Assembly: GCF_022780145.1 (NCBI RefSeq)
Contig: NZ_JALEXO010000243.1
Span: forward strand, 1 to 26,536
Length of the DNA stretch: 26,536 bases
Origin: Intestinibacter sp.
GTDB lineage: Bacteria; Bacillota; Clostridia; Peptostreptococcales; Peptostreptococcaceae
Reading direction: 5' to 3'
Shown here: piece by piece, positions 17,417 to 25,125 of the stretch
Numbering within the stretch: position 1 is the stretch's first letter
Layout: every line of letters begins with the position of its first letter
Position numbers and translations under genes: made by a program
The notes under the pieces: model-generated
What the model saw: only the letters and a program-made list of their open reading frames with translations
Told to the model about the DNA's origin: nothing
Databases searched by the model: none

Positions 17417-18274
17417 CTATTTTAACATAAAATCTCTATGCTTCTTAACAACTCTATAGCCTTTACTTTGGATTTCATCACTAATAAGATTTGCTATAGT
17501 TACAGATCTATGTCTACCTCCAGTGCAGCCAATACTAATAACTAAATGATGCTTTCCTTCTTCTATATATTGAGGTATTAGAAAATCAATCATATCTGTA
17601 AGCTTTGCATAAAATTCCTTACTAATATCAGAATTCATTACATAATCTCTTACTTCTTGATCTTCACCTGTTTTTTCTCTAAGATTTTCTATATAATATG
17701 GATTCGGTAAAAATCTAACATCAAATACTAAATCTGAATCCATCGGAATTCCATGCTTAAATCCAAATGAAAGTACAGAAATTGTAAGATTTTTTTGATC
17801 TTCTCCTGTTGAATATATCTTACGTATTTCCTCCTTTAAATCCTTAGGCTTCATATTAGTAGTATCAATTATACAATCTGCAATCTCCTTTAATGGCTTT
17901 AATATTTTTCTTTCTAATTTTATACCCTCTGGTATTTGTCTGTTCAAAGCTAAAGGATGATTTCTTCTAGTCATTTTATATCTTTTTAAAAGAGTATCAT
18001 CATCACAATCTAAAAACAGTACTTCAAAAGGATAATTTTCCTTTTTTAACTTTCTTATACTATCATGTAAATCTTCGAAAAATTTTATCCCTCTTATATC
18101 AATACCAAGTGCTACCTTATCCACCATAGAACCTGCTTGATAGCATATTTCAGCAAAATTAACTATTAATGTAGGAGGTAAATTGTCTACACAATAAAAA
18201 TCCATATCCTCTAAAGATTTCATTACTTCACTTTTACCTGAACCAGATAAACCAGTTACTATTACAAACTTCAT
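17417..18274 (-). CDS. rapZ: RapZ/YvcJ-type nucleotide-binding protein
   Basis: A 285-residue P-loop protein: Walker A GLSGSGKS (residues 8-15), YCVDNLPP, DCDDDTLLKRYKMTRRNHPL and the C-terminal SIGCTGGRHRSV block. E. coli RapZ is an RNA-binding adaptor controlling GlmS through small RNAs. B. subtilis YvcJ hydrolyses nucleotides and is linked to competence. Which role applies here is unknown. The ATG at 18274 sits eight bases after GGGAGG; an in-frame GTG nine bases upstream overlaps that site and is rejected. The gene is 13 bases from the PHP gene upstream and 13 bases from yvcK downstream, placing it in the middle of the murB-whiA cluster. Confidence 0.95.
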   Translation of the reverse strand: MKFVIVTGLSGSGKSEVMKSLEDMDFYCVDNLPPTLIVNFAEICYQAGSMVDKVALGIDIRGIKFFEDLHDSIRKLKKENYPFEVLFLDCDDDTLLKRYKMTRRNHPLALNRQIPEGIKLERKILKPLKEIADCIIDTTNMKPKDLKEEIRKIYSTGEDQKNLTISVLSFGFKHGIPMDSDLVFDVRFLPNPYYIENLREKTGEDQEVRDYVMNSDISKEFYAKLTDMIDFLIPQYIEEGKHHLVISIGCTGGRHRSVTIANLISDEIQSKGYRVVKKHRDFMLK

Positions 18275-18287
18275 TAAAGACACCTCC

Positions 18288-19004
18288 CTAAATTAAAATA
18301 TTCTCTATTAATGATTTATTTAATCCTGATTTATTTACTGCATCTAATGCCAGTTCAAAATTACCAACATTTTGTGGTATATGTGCATCTGAACCTATAA
18401 TAAATTTAAGATTGTAGTCTTTTATTTTTTTTAATTGTTCTGCATTTAAAAAACTATGGCTACTATTTATCTCTAATCTAGTATCAGTATCCTCTGCAAC
18501 TTTAGCTACTTCTTCTATATAAATATCTCCCTTATCGCCTGGATGGGTTATGACAAATATATCGTTGTTTTTCATAGTATTTATAATCGCCTCAGTATTG
18601 TATTCTTTGGCTTTTTCACTTTTAAAAAAATAATTTTGACAAATGTTGACCATACCCTTTAGAGATGTCGGTATTGATCCAAAATGGTATCCTGCCATCA
18701 CATAATCTAGATATTTATCGAATTTATCATTTAAATCTATGTTTCCATTATTATCTAATATATTACATTCAACACCTAAGAGAATTTTAATTTGATCGTT
18801 GTATTTTTCATTTAACATATCAATTTCTTCTCTCATTCGTTTAAAATCGTCAATTTTTACTCCATAAGCGACATTCTTATACCCATGATCTGATATGCCT
18901 AGAGTCTTTATCCCTTTAGATATCGCAACCTTTACGTTTTCTTCTATAGTTCCCTTCCCATGACTATATACAGTATGGGTGTGGTAATCTGCTAATATCT
19001 TCAT
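18288..19004 (-). CDS. PHP-domain metal-dependent phosphoesterase (YcdX-like)
   Basis: A 238-residue PHP domain with the full metal-binding set: DYHTHTVYSHG at the N-terminus, ISDHG, GVECN, AGYHFG, ITHPGDKG, NSSHSF and IGSDAHIPQNVG. These His/Asp/Glu residues hold the trinuclear metal site. The family includes histidinol phosphatase and YcdX-type phosphatases, and related nucleotide or sugar phosphatases; no substrate is evident. The ATG at 19004 is three bases after the murB stop, and its ribosome site GGAGAGG lies inside the last codons of murB, so translation is coupled. It is 13 bases from rapZ. Confidence 0.9.
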   Translation of the reverse strand: MKILADYHTHTVYSHGKGTIEENVKVAISKGIKTLGISDHGYKNVAYGVKIDDFKRMREEIDMLNEKYNDQIKILLGVECNILDNNGNIDLNDKFDKYLDYVMAGYHFGSIPTSLKGMVNICQNYFFKSEKAKEYNTEAIINTMKNNDIFVITHPGDKGDIYIEEVAKVAEDTDTRLEINSSHSFLNAEQLKKIKDYNLKFIIGSDAHIPQNVGNFELALDAVNKSGLNKSLIENILI

Positions 19005-19007
19005 ATA

Positions 19008-19922
19008 TTAATCCTCTCCAAGTATCTTAACTTCTTCTTCTAGCATTATGCCAAATTTATTTAAAACTGTGCTTTTTACGACATAAATTAAGTCCAATAT
19101 GTCCTTAGCTGTTGCATCACCTATATTAACAACAAATCCACAATGCTTTTCAGAAACCTGTGCTCCTCTTAAAGTCAATCCTCTCAATCCACAGTCATCT
19201 ATTAATTTACCTGCAAAATGACCTTCTGGTCTTTTAAATGTACTTCCTGCACTTGGTAAATTTAATGGCTGTTTGCTAACTCTTCTATTAGTTAAATCAG
19301 CCATAAATTCTTTTATTTCGTCGTAATTTCCTTTTTTAAGCTCAAGCTGTGCTGATAAAACTATATAATCAGAATCAGTAAGCATACTTCTTCTGTATTC
19401 AAATTTCATTTGTTCATTTGTAAATTCAAATATTTCTCCTTTAGGGTTCATAGCTCTTACTGATTTTACGACTGATTTTATTTCTCCTCCATAAGCACCA
19501 GCATTCATAGCTAATGCACCACCTAGTGAGCCTGGTATACCTGATATACATTCAAAACCAGTTAAGCTCTCTCTAAGAGCAGCCTTTCCTATTGCAGCTA
19601 ATAAAGCACCAGCTTGTGCTTTTATAGTAGTGCCTTCTATTTCGAATTTATTGAAATTATCTCCAAATTCTATTACTATACCTCTTATTCCACCATCTTT
19701 TATCAATAAATTTGATCCATTTCCTATTATTAAATATGGTAAATTATTTTCACTTATATATTTTAATGTAGCGCTTAATTGTTCTTCTGTTCTAGGTCTA
19801 ACTAAAATATCTGCTGGACCACCTACTCTAAATGAGATGTGTTTTTTCATTGGTTCATCTATTTTTATATCGTCTTTATCAACTATTTTTAATAAATCGT
19901 TATAAACTAATTCTTTATTCAT
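19008..19922 (-). CDS. murB: UDP-N-acetylenolpyruvoylglucosamine reductase
   Basis: MurB makes UDP-N-acetylmuramic acid, an early step of peptidoglycan precursor synthesis, using NADPH and FAD. The 304-residue protein has the FAD-binding blocks IIGNGSNLLIKDGG and GIPGSLGGALAMNAGAYGGE, then the substrate-binding half with the catalytic Ser in AGSTFKRP and a final EEEV segment. Length and GSTFKRP fit type II MurB. The ATG at 19922 is the only sensible start, but no clear Shine-Dalgarno sequence lies before it; a 23-codon frame ends across the start codon. It heads the minus-strand cluster through whiA and links cell-wall synthesis with yvcK. Confidence 0.96.
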   Translation of the reverse strand: MNKELVYNDLLKIVDKDDIKIDEPMKKHISFRVGGPADILVRPRTEEQLSATLKYISENNLPYLIIGNGSNLLIKDGGIRGIVIEFGDNFNKFEIEGTTIKAQAGALLAAIGKAALRESLTGFECISGIPGSLGGALAMNAGAYGGEIKSVVKSVRAMNPKGEIFEFTNEQMKFEYRRSMLTDSDYIVLSAQLELKKGNYDEIKEFMADLTNRRVSKQPLNLPSAGSTFKRPEGHFAGKLIDDCGLRGLTLRGAQVSEKHCGFVVNIGDATAKDILDLIYVVKSTVLNKFGIMLEEEVKILGED

Positions 19923-20314
19923 ATTTTAATATCAATTGCCAAAACCTACATATTGTAATAATCATATAATATTTAAATTTTGACATACTCCTTTCTATAA
20001 TTACATTTAACTTAATTTTTATCTATTTTTTTCAAAATCTATCCTATTATTTAAATATATTTATTTCATTTTATATAATTTAATATATGTTATAGCTATA
20101 AAAAAGTATCAATTAAAAAAATACATAATTCTAGATATAAATGATTTTATCATATATTGAAGATTTATTTAAGGCTAATTTAATTTATTTAATAAATAGT
20201 TATATTTGTGTATTTATTATTTAAAGATTTAATAATTTCAAAAAAAATACTATCGATAATATAACTTATCGATAGTATTTTTTATAAAATTATTATCTAT
20301 TTAATTACATATTT
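19923..20314. other. AT-rich gap between the FNT channel gene and murB
   Basis: 392 bases. It contains the terminator of the FNT gene (20240-20284) and, next to murB, AAAGGAG followed by a 23-codon frame (19915-19986) that overlaps the murB start. The rest is very AT-rich and should contain the murB promoter, but several TATAAT-like boxes are equally good and I do not choose one. Confidence 0.5.
20240..20284. terminator. Bidirectional Rho-independent terminator after the FNT channel gene
   Basis: A perfect 14-bp stem (20246-20259 and 20266-20279, core ACTATCGATAA) with a 6-base loop, an A run on the left and a T run on the right. It lies about 35 bases past the stop of the minus-strand channel gene and would work in both directions. 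Confidence 0.85.
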
Positions 20315-21103
20315 CTATACATTAGAAGCTTTTTTATCTGCTGCTAAGTATACAACGTAGTATATTACTGGTATTATTAGTGCTCCACCTATTAAGTTAC
20401 CTATTGTAACACAAATTAAGTTAGTTACACATGCACCTACTGTTACTTTTGCACCTAATAACATTCCTACTGGTATAAAGTACATATTTGCAACGCTATG
20501 TTCAAATCCGCATAATACGAATAACATAATTGGGAACCAGCATGCAAAGATTTTAGAAATTACATCTTGTGCACTTGTTGCTAACCATACAGCTAAAACA
20601 ACTAATATATTACATAAGATACCTCTAAATATCATAACGCCTATGCTTAATCCAGCTTTAGCTTCAGCTATTCCTATAGCTTTCACTGCTGCATCTCCTG
20701 CACATATATCTCCATAACGTACAATAAGTGCTAAAGCAAGAGAACCTACTAAGTTTCCAAGCCATACAACACACCAGTTTTTAAGTAATTGTGAAGTTGT
20801 AATTTTGTTGCTCATTAATGCTAATGTCATTAAGTTGTTTCCTGTAAATAGTTCAGCACCACATACAACAACTAACATAAGTCCAACTGGGAATACTGCT
20901 GCCCCGATAAGTTTTGCAACCCCTGGATCTATTCCTGCAAACGTTTGACTTGCGATAGTGTTTCCAAGTGCTCCAAATCCTATGAATGCACCTGCTAAAA
21001 TCCCTAGTAAAAACATATTAAGTACTGGTAGATTAGCTTTACCTACACCTACATTTACCATAGCATTGGCTATTTCTTTAGGTGCTAAAAATTTCTTATC
21101 CAT
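20315..21103 (-). CDS. Formate/nitrite transporter (FNT) family channel, FocA/FdhC-like
   Basis: A 262-residue protein of six transmembrane helices with the FNT signatures CGAELFTGNN (residues 81-90) and GFEHSVANMYFIP, which carries the central pore His (His202). FNT proteins form pentamers that pass formate, nitrite, lactate or hydrosulfide. The gene is divergent from fdhD, beside molybdenum-cofactor genes, so a formate role is the likeliest. The family also includes the C. difficile hydrosulfide channel, and sequence alone does not exclude that. The ATG at 21103 has AAGGGG ten bases upstream. It is a single-gene unit with its own promoter and terminator. Confidence 0.9.
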   Translation of the reverse strand: MDKKFLAPKEIANAMVNVGVGKANLPVLNMFLLGILAGAFIGFGALGNTIASQTFAGIDPGVAKLIGAAVFPVGLMLVVVCGAELFTGNNLMTLALMSNKITTSQLLKNWCVVWLGNLVGSLALALIVRYGDICAGDAAVKAIGIAEAKAGLSIGVMIFRGILCNILVVLAVWLATSAQDVISKIFACWFPIMLFVLCGFEHSVANMYFIPVGMLLGAKVTVGACVTNLICVTIGNLIGGALIIPVIYYVVYLAADKKASNV

Positions 21104-21143
21104 AAAAAATACACCCCTTTTATTTATGATTTCTATACATATA

Positions 21144-21152
21144 ATTATAGCA
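21144..21152 (-). promoter_or_regulatory. Extended -10 promoter for the FNT channel gene
   Basis: Minus-strand TGCTATAAT: a perfect -10 with TG extension, giving a leader of about 33 bases before the ATG at 21103. No good -35 is seen, which is common for extended -10 promoters. Confidence 0.55.
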
Positions 21153-21594
21153 CTATTTGTTTGATATAAGGCATAAATTTACCAATGTATACAGTATATT
21201 TATAATTTATTAACAAAGATTTTTGAAGTATAATTATATATATAATATACTTTATTTTTAAATATTAATATTTTAATATTTTGTCATGTTATAGTTTTTT
21301 TTAACCTAAAAACTGTATATTTGTCATATAATAAATTTATCATTTTCTTTGAAATTCTAATGATTTATCTTTATTACAAATAGAAAAAATTTTCCCCTTT
21401 TTTCGAAATTCATTAATTTTATTAATTCGACCTAAATTTCCATAAATATATTATTTTAATATATATATTTTTATATACCAATTTACTAATATATATTTTA
21501 TATCTTATTAAAGTGTATTTTTTTGTTATTTTTATAACAAATCTATAAAAACGATTTCAAATTTGTACTCATTTATTTTTTACATATTTTAGTA

Positions 21595-21600
21595 TATAAT
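21595..21600 (+). promoter_or_regulatory. Probable -10 box for fdhD
   Basis: A perfect TATAAT lies 40 bases before the fdhD ATG, leaving room for the AGGAGG ribosome site at about 21625-21630. The matching -35 is poor (TTTATT at 17 bases). Confidence 0.45.
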
Positions 21601-21640
21601 CTGATTAAGTAAGCATTATTTTTTAGGAGGTAATTTTTTC

Positions 21641-22450
21641 ATGAAAAACCTTGAGAACGATTCAAATATTAACAAATTAGTAAATTATGAATATAAAGAG
21701 TCTTTTAATTTACATGCAATAAAATACGATGGTTTTGAAAAAACAGATGTTGAAGAAACTGTTATTTCTGAATATCCATTGACTTTAGTATTAAACGACA
21801 AAGTTTGTAATACATTCTTTTGTCATCCATATAATTTAGAGGATCTAGTTATCGGAAATCTATTTTATGAAGGAAAAATAAAAAATAAAGACGATATTTT
21901 AAAGCTAGACATTGACGAAGATGCTCGTATTGTAAAAGCTACCATTAATGAAAATGATTCTTCTGATGAAAAAATATTTATAAATGACATAAGCTACATT
22001 ACATCAAATAGTATCACAAATAATACTATTAATATAGATTTAAAAACAGTGTACGAGTTTATGAATGTTCATCTAAACTCATCTAAATTATTTCATGAAA
22101 CAGGTGGGGTACATTGTGCAGCTATATACGACGTTAAAAACAATAAATCTATAGTAATTCGTGAAGATGTAGCCCGACATAATGCACTAGATAAAGCAAT
22201 TGGTTACTGCATAAAAAACGATATTTCATTAAATGATAAAATTCTTTTTATGAGTTCAAGAATATCCTTTAACATGGCATCAAAAGCCGCCAAGGCACAA
22301 ATACCTATAATAATAGCTAAATCATCACCTACAAATTTAGCTATTGAACTTTGTAAGAAATTAAATATAACTCTTACAGGCTTTGTAAGAGGTAAAAGAA
22401 TGAAAATTTACGCTAATCCAGAAAGAATAATTGTTAATGAAGAATTATAA
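21641..22450 (+). CDS. fdhD: Formate dehydrogenase accessory sulfurtransferase FdhD (CXXC-less form)
   Basis: FdhD moves sulfur from IscS to the bis-MGD cofactor of formate dehydrogenase. The 269-residue protein has the core family blocks: EYPLTLVLND, EDLVIGNLFYEG, ETGGVHCAAI (154-162), IREDVARHNALDKAIG, SSRISFNMASKAA, and GFVRGKRMKIYANPERI at the end. The loop that in E. coli contains Cys121-x-x-Cys124 here reads YITSNSITNN (119-128), without cysteines. Cys159, beside the conserved GGVH, is a possible substitute, but that is inference. The ATG follows AGGAGG by ten bases. It is the only plus-strand gene, divergent from the FNT channel and convergent with mobB. The formate dehydrogenase itself is not in the window. 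Confidence 0.92.
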   Translation: MKNLENDSNINKLVNYEYKESFNLHAIKYDGFEKTDVEETVISEYPLTLVLNDKVCNTFFCHPYNLEDLVIGNLFYEGKIKNKDDILKLDIDEDARIVKATINENDSSDEKIFINDISYITSNSITNNTINIDLKTVYEFMNVHLNSSKLFHETGGVHCAAIYDVKNNKSIVIREDVARHNALDKAIGYCIKNDISLNDKILFMSSRISFNMASKAAKAQIPIIIAKSSPTNLAIELCKKLNITLTGFVRGKRMKIYANPERIIVNEEL

Positions 22451-22488
22451 ACTCAAATCAAAATAACATCATCAATACTATTTAATAT

Positions 22489-22524
22489 GTATCGAAAAAT
22501 AGGTCAAAATCTATTTTTCGATAC
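22489..22524. terminator. Shared terminator between convergent fdhD and mobB
   Basis: A perfect 14-bp inverted repeat (22489-22502 and 22511-22524; GTATCG and CGATAC outer ends, A5/T5 inner part) with an 8-base loop, midway between two convergent stops. T tails outside the stem are weak, so efficiency is uncertain. Confidence 0.65.
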
Positions 22525-22555
22525 TAATTTAATAATCCTTAAGTAAAATTTTTTA

Positions 22556-23053
22556 TTATTCATCACAATTATTGATATAATCTAATATATTCTTTAAAAT
22601 TAAATCTATATCATTCAAATCTACAACGTTTTTGCCTTCTAGACCTTCTATATCAGTTGCTATAGCGATTAAAGTTTCTTCCTTGCATACAGATTCTGTA
22701 GAATTGCCCTTTCTTACAATTTCAATTTTAGGATAATCAGAACCTTTAAATCCTTCTAATATAATAATATCTGCTTCTGGGAAAAATTCTATCAAATCTT
22801 TTTCATTTATATTTTCTTGTTTTTTTACAACCATAAATTTTTCTTTAGAAAATACAACTGTACCATAAGCTCCTGATTGCATATGTTTATAAGTATCTGT
22901 ACCTTCCACATCTGCATTAAACCCATGTCCGTCGTGTTTTATAGTTGCAACTTTATATCCTAATTCAGTTAACTTTGGTAATAATTTGTCAATCAATGTT
23001 GTTTTACCCGAATTTTTTACACCACTTATGCTTATCAATTTTGCTTTTGCCAT
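22556..23053 (-). CDS. mobB: Molybdopterin-guanine dinucleotide biosynthesis protein MobB
   Basis: A 165-residue P-loop GTPase with Walker A GVKNSGKTTL (residues 11-20), the KHDGHGF segment and ILEGFKGSDYPKIE. MobB binds GTP and MobA and is thought to assist attachment of GMP to molybdopterin, giving the MGD cofactor of formate dehydrogenases and related enzymes. The ATG at 23053 follows GGAGG with a normal spacer. It is the last gene of mobA-moeA-mobB, starting nine bases after the moeA stop, and ends at the shared terminator with fdhD. Confidence 0.95.
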   Translation of the reverse strand: MAKAKLISISGVKNSGKTTLIDKLLPKLTELGYKVATIKHDGHGFNADVEGTDTYKHMQSGAYGTVVFSKEKFMVVKKQENINEKDLIEFFPEADIIILEGFKGSDYPKIEIVRKGNSTESVCKEETLIAIATDIEGLEGKNVVDLNDIDLILKNILDYINNCDE

Positions 23054-23062
23054 AATTTCCTC

Positions 23063-24271
23063 CTACAATATAATTACTTTTACTTTATCTCCCTTAATTA
23101 TTTTTTCAGTTCTATCCTCTATATCTATTAGACAATTACATCCTATCATTCTTCCTAATGCTCCAGCTGGATGATCCTTATTTGCTAAGTATACCTTGCC
23201 ATCTTTATAGATAGCCTTTTCCATTCTTCTTCTTTTGCTTATCTTTAAAAAATCATCTTCCATTACAGCATAAGTTGTAATAGTTTCTAAGCTTGGATCA
23301 TTAGTAAGCTTATATAAAATAGGTTTTGATAATAAATCAAATATCGATAAAGCTGCAAATGGATTTCCTGATAAACTCAATATCGGCTTATTTTTATACA
23401 CAGAATATACTACAGGTATCCCTGATTTTAAATGAATCTTCCAAAATACCTTCTCAGCATTCAAAATTTTGACTACATCGTGAATTATGTCCTTTTTGCC
23501 AACAGATACTCCCCCTGTTGTAATAACTAAATCAACAGAATCTACTATACGGTCAATTTCATTTGCAACATCATTTGAATTATCTCCAATAGATGTCACA
23601 TATACTATTTCACATCCGAATTCTTTAAGCTTACTATGAATCATTCTTCTGTTACTGTCGTATATTTTACCTTCTGTAAGTGCTTCTCCTAAAGGTATTA
23701 TTTCATCACCTGTAGATATTATTGCTACTTTAGGTTTTCTAATGACCTTTACCTTTTCATATCCCATAGAAGCTATTATACCAATATGTATATATGTAAT
23801 TTTTTCTCCTTTAGAAATCAGTTTACTTCCCTTTTTTATTTCTTCACCTTCAAAAGAGTAATTTTCAAATTTATTTAGCTCTTGATAAATTTCTACAGTA
23901 TCCATTCCATAATCAGTCAATTCTTGTTTAATTACACAATCACTACCTTTAGGCATTTTAGAACCAGTCATTATTCTTATAGCTTCTTTTTCCTTTACCT
24001 CTCTGTCTGTAAAATTTCCAGCAAAAGACTCCCCGACTACATTTAATTTAACACCGTTATTCTTATTAGCCCCTTTAGTATCTATAGATCTAACTGCATA
24101 ACCATCATATTGCGATCTATCAAATGGAGGTTGATTTATTGTAGCATAAATATCTTCTCCTATTATTCTATTTATAGAATCTTCAACAAAAACCTCTTCT
24201 GTTTCTTCGATTCTCTTTAATGGTGTACAGATTTTATCAATAGCTAATTCTAACTCAATATTTTCAATCAT
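23063..24271 (-). CDS. moeA: Molybdopterin molybdenumtransferase MoeA
   Basis: MoeA inserts molybdate (or tungstate) into adenylated molybdopterin. The 402-residue protein shows the family order: PPFDRSQYDGYAVRS near residue 50, RIMTGSKMPKGSDCVIKQE, the MoCF domain with IISTGDEI, ITTGGVSVGKKD and LSGNPFAALSIF, then a C-terminal beta-barrel domain IV. I start at the ATG at 24271, which has a GGGGG ribosome site seven bases upstream; an in-frame TTG 27 bases earlier runs through that site. It lies 31 bases after mobA. A second MoeA domain, fused to a different C-terminal domain, is encoded upstream at 25126 onward, so the cell has two MoeA-type proteins. Confidence 0.95.
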   Translation of the reverse strand: MIENIELELAIDKICTPLKRIEETEEVFVEDSINRIIGEDIYATINQPPFDRSQYDGYAVRSIDTKGANKNNGVKLNVVGESFAGNFTDREVKEKEAIRIMTGSKMPKGSDCVIKQELTDYGMDTVEIYQELNKFENYSFEGEEIKKGSKLISKGEKITYIHIGIIASMGYEKVKVIRKPKVAIISTGDEIIPLGEALTEGKIYDSNRRMIHSKLKEFGCEIVYVTSIGDNSNDVANEIDRIVDSVDLVITTGGVSVGKKDIIHDVVKILNAEKVFWKIHLKSGIPVVYSVYKNKPILSLSGNPFAALSIFDLLSKPILYKLTNDPSLETITTYAVMEDDFLKISKRRRMEKAIYKDGKVYLANKDHPAGALGRMIGCNCLIDIEDRTEKIIKGDKVKVIIL

Positions 24272-24302
24272 AAACTTTCCCCCTTTTTTCATAAACAAAA
24301 CC

Positions 24303-24902
24303 CTAAATATTACTTTTTATTAATTCTTTATAATCCTCTGGCGTATTGATATTATGATATACTCTATCTGTAAATCCCAATTCTTTTAAATCTATTTTTT
24401 TAAATTTATTATTTGGAATCAGTTCTATCAATTTATATTTTTTATTTTTTATTAAAATTTCCATATCTGATAATAAATCTTTAGAATAAATAGCTCCAAG
24501 AGGCATTAATTTACCTCTTTCATTACAAGTCATAAATAAATCCGCATCCCTTTCAAACTTATCACAAAAAGCTTTTACAAATTCTTTTGACATCAAAGGC
24601 ATATCACATGCTATTACAAATAAATATTTTTCTTTGCAACATTTTAATACAGAATGTATACCTCCCATAGGTCCTACTTCCTCATAAATATCCTTTACAA
24701 TATGTATATTTTTAGACTCATATTTTCCAACATATTCATCAAATATTTTATTGTTCACAGAAATATATATATTGTCAAAATCATCAAATATATCTATTAT
24801 ACAATCTAAAAAAGTCTTTTCTTTGTATTTCAACATACCCTTATTATTTCCACCCATGCGGCTATTTTTACCGCCCATAAGTATTAATGCTCCTATATCC
24901 AA
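24303..24902 (-). CDS. mobA: Molybdenum cofactor guanylyltransferase MobA
   Basis: Transfers GMP from GTP to molybdopterin. The protein has the nucleotidyltransferase start LILMGGKNSRMGGNNKG (variant of LAGGxSxRMG), YVGKYE, EEVGPMGGIHS and the metal-binding VIACDMPLM. I place the start at TTG 24902, eight bases after AGGAG, giving 199 residues. An in-frame ATG at 24923 would put that AGGAG inside the gene and would lie almost at the predicted transcription start. The first Gly-rich loop has Met where Leu-Ala is usual, a mild variant. It is the first gene of the mobA-moeA-mobB operon. Confidence 0.92.
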   Translation of the reverse strand: MDIGALILMGGKNSRMGGNNKGMLKYKEKTFLDCIIDIFDDFDNIYISVNNKIFDEYVGKYESKNIHIVKDIYEEVGPMGGIHSVLKCCKEKYLFVIACDMPLMSKEFVKAFCDKFERDADLFMTCNERGKLMPLGAIYSKDLLSDMEILIKNKKYKLIELIPNNKFKKIDLKELGFTDRVYHNINTPEDYKELIKSNI

Positions 24903-24933
24903 ATTTATCACTCCTAAATACATTTTATACTTA

Positions 24934-24942
24934 ATTATATCA
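24934..24942 (-). promoter_or_regulatory. Extended -10 promoter for mobA-moeA-mobB
   Basis: Minus-strand TGATATAAT, 31 bases before the mobA TTG, immediately after the terminator of the upstream gene. Another TATAAT (24957-24962) offers an alternative start. No convincing -35 is present. Confidence 0.5.
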
Positions 24943-24971
24943 CTTTACTTTAATAGATTATATTTTCATAC

Positions 24972-25009
24972 AAAAAAAGACTAGCCCTTATCATAATAAC
25001 AACTAGTCT
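24972..25009 (-). terminator. Rho-independent terminator after the MoeA-PBP fusion gene
   Basis: A 7-bp outer stem AGACTAG/CTAGTCT (25003-25009 with 24978-24984) holds an inner TTAT/ATAA hairpin and is followed on the minus strand by seven T residues. It separates the fusion gene from mobA. Confidence 0.75.
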
Positions 25010-25125
25010 CAACCCTTATATATTTTTACATTTTTTTATTTAACTTGTTTTATACTATACTAAAATTATATCATTTTTTTATTTATATGTAATAAAATAA
25101 CAAAATGTATACATTATATTTTTAT

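Larger units (their letters stand above)
21104..21640. other. 537-bp divergent control region between the FNT channel gene and fdhD
   Basis: It holds the FNT promoter (minus) and the fdhD promoter and ribosome site (plus). The middle 350 bases are over 80% A+T by eye, with no reading frame, long inverted repeat or recognisable riboswitch. Its length and divergence suggest shared control, but no regulator site was identified. Confidence 0.5.

Noticed and set aside
25105..25114. Palindrome ATGTATACAT near the end of the MoeA fusion gene, with a similar ATGTATACA at 21185-21193 in the FNT/fdhD control region, considered as a shared operator
   Set aside because: In DNA this AT-rich about one such 8-mer is expected by chance in the window, and the first copy lies downstream of a stop codon rather than at a promoter.
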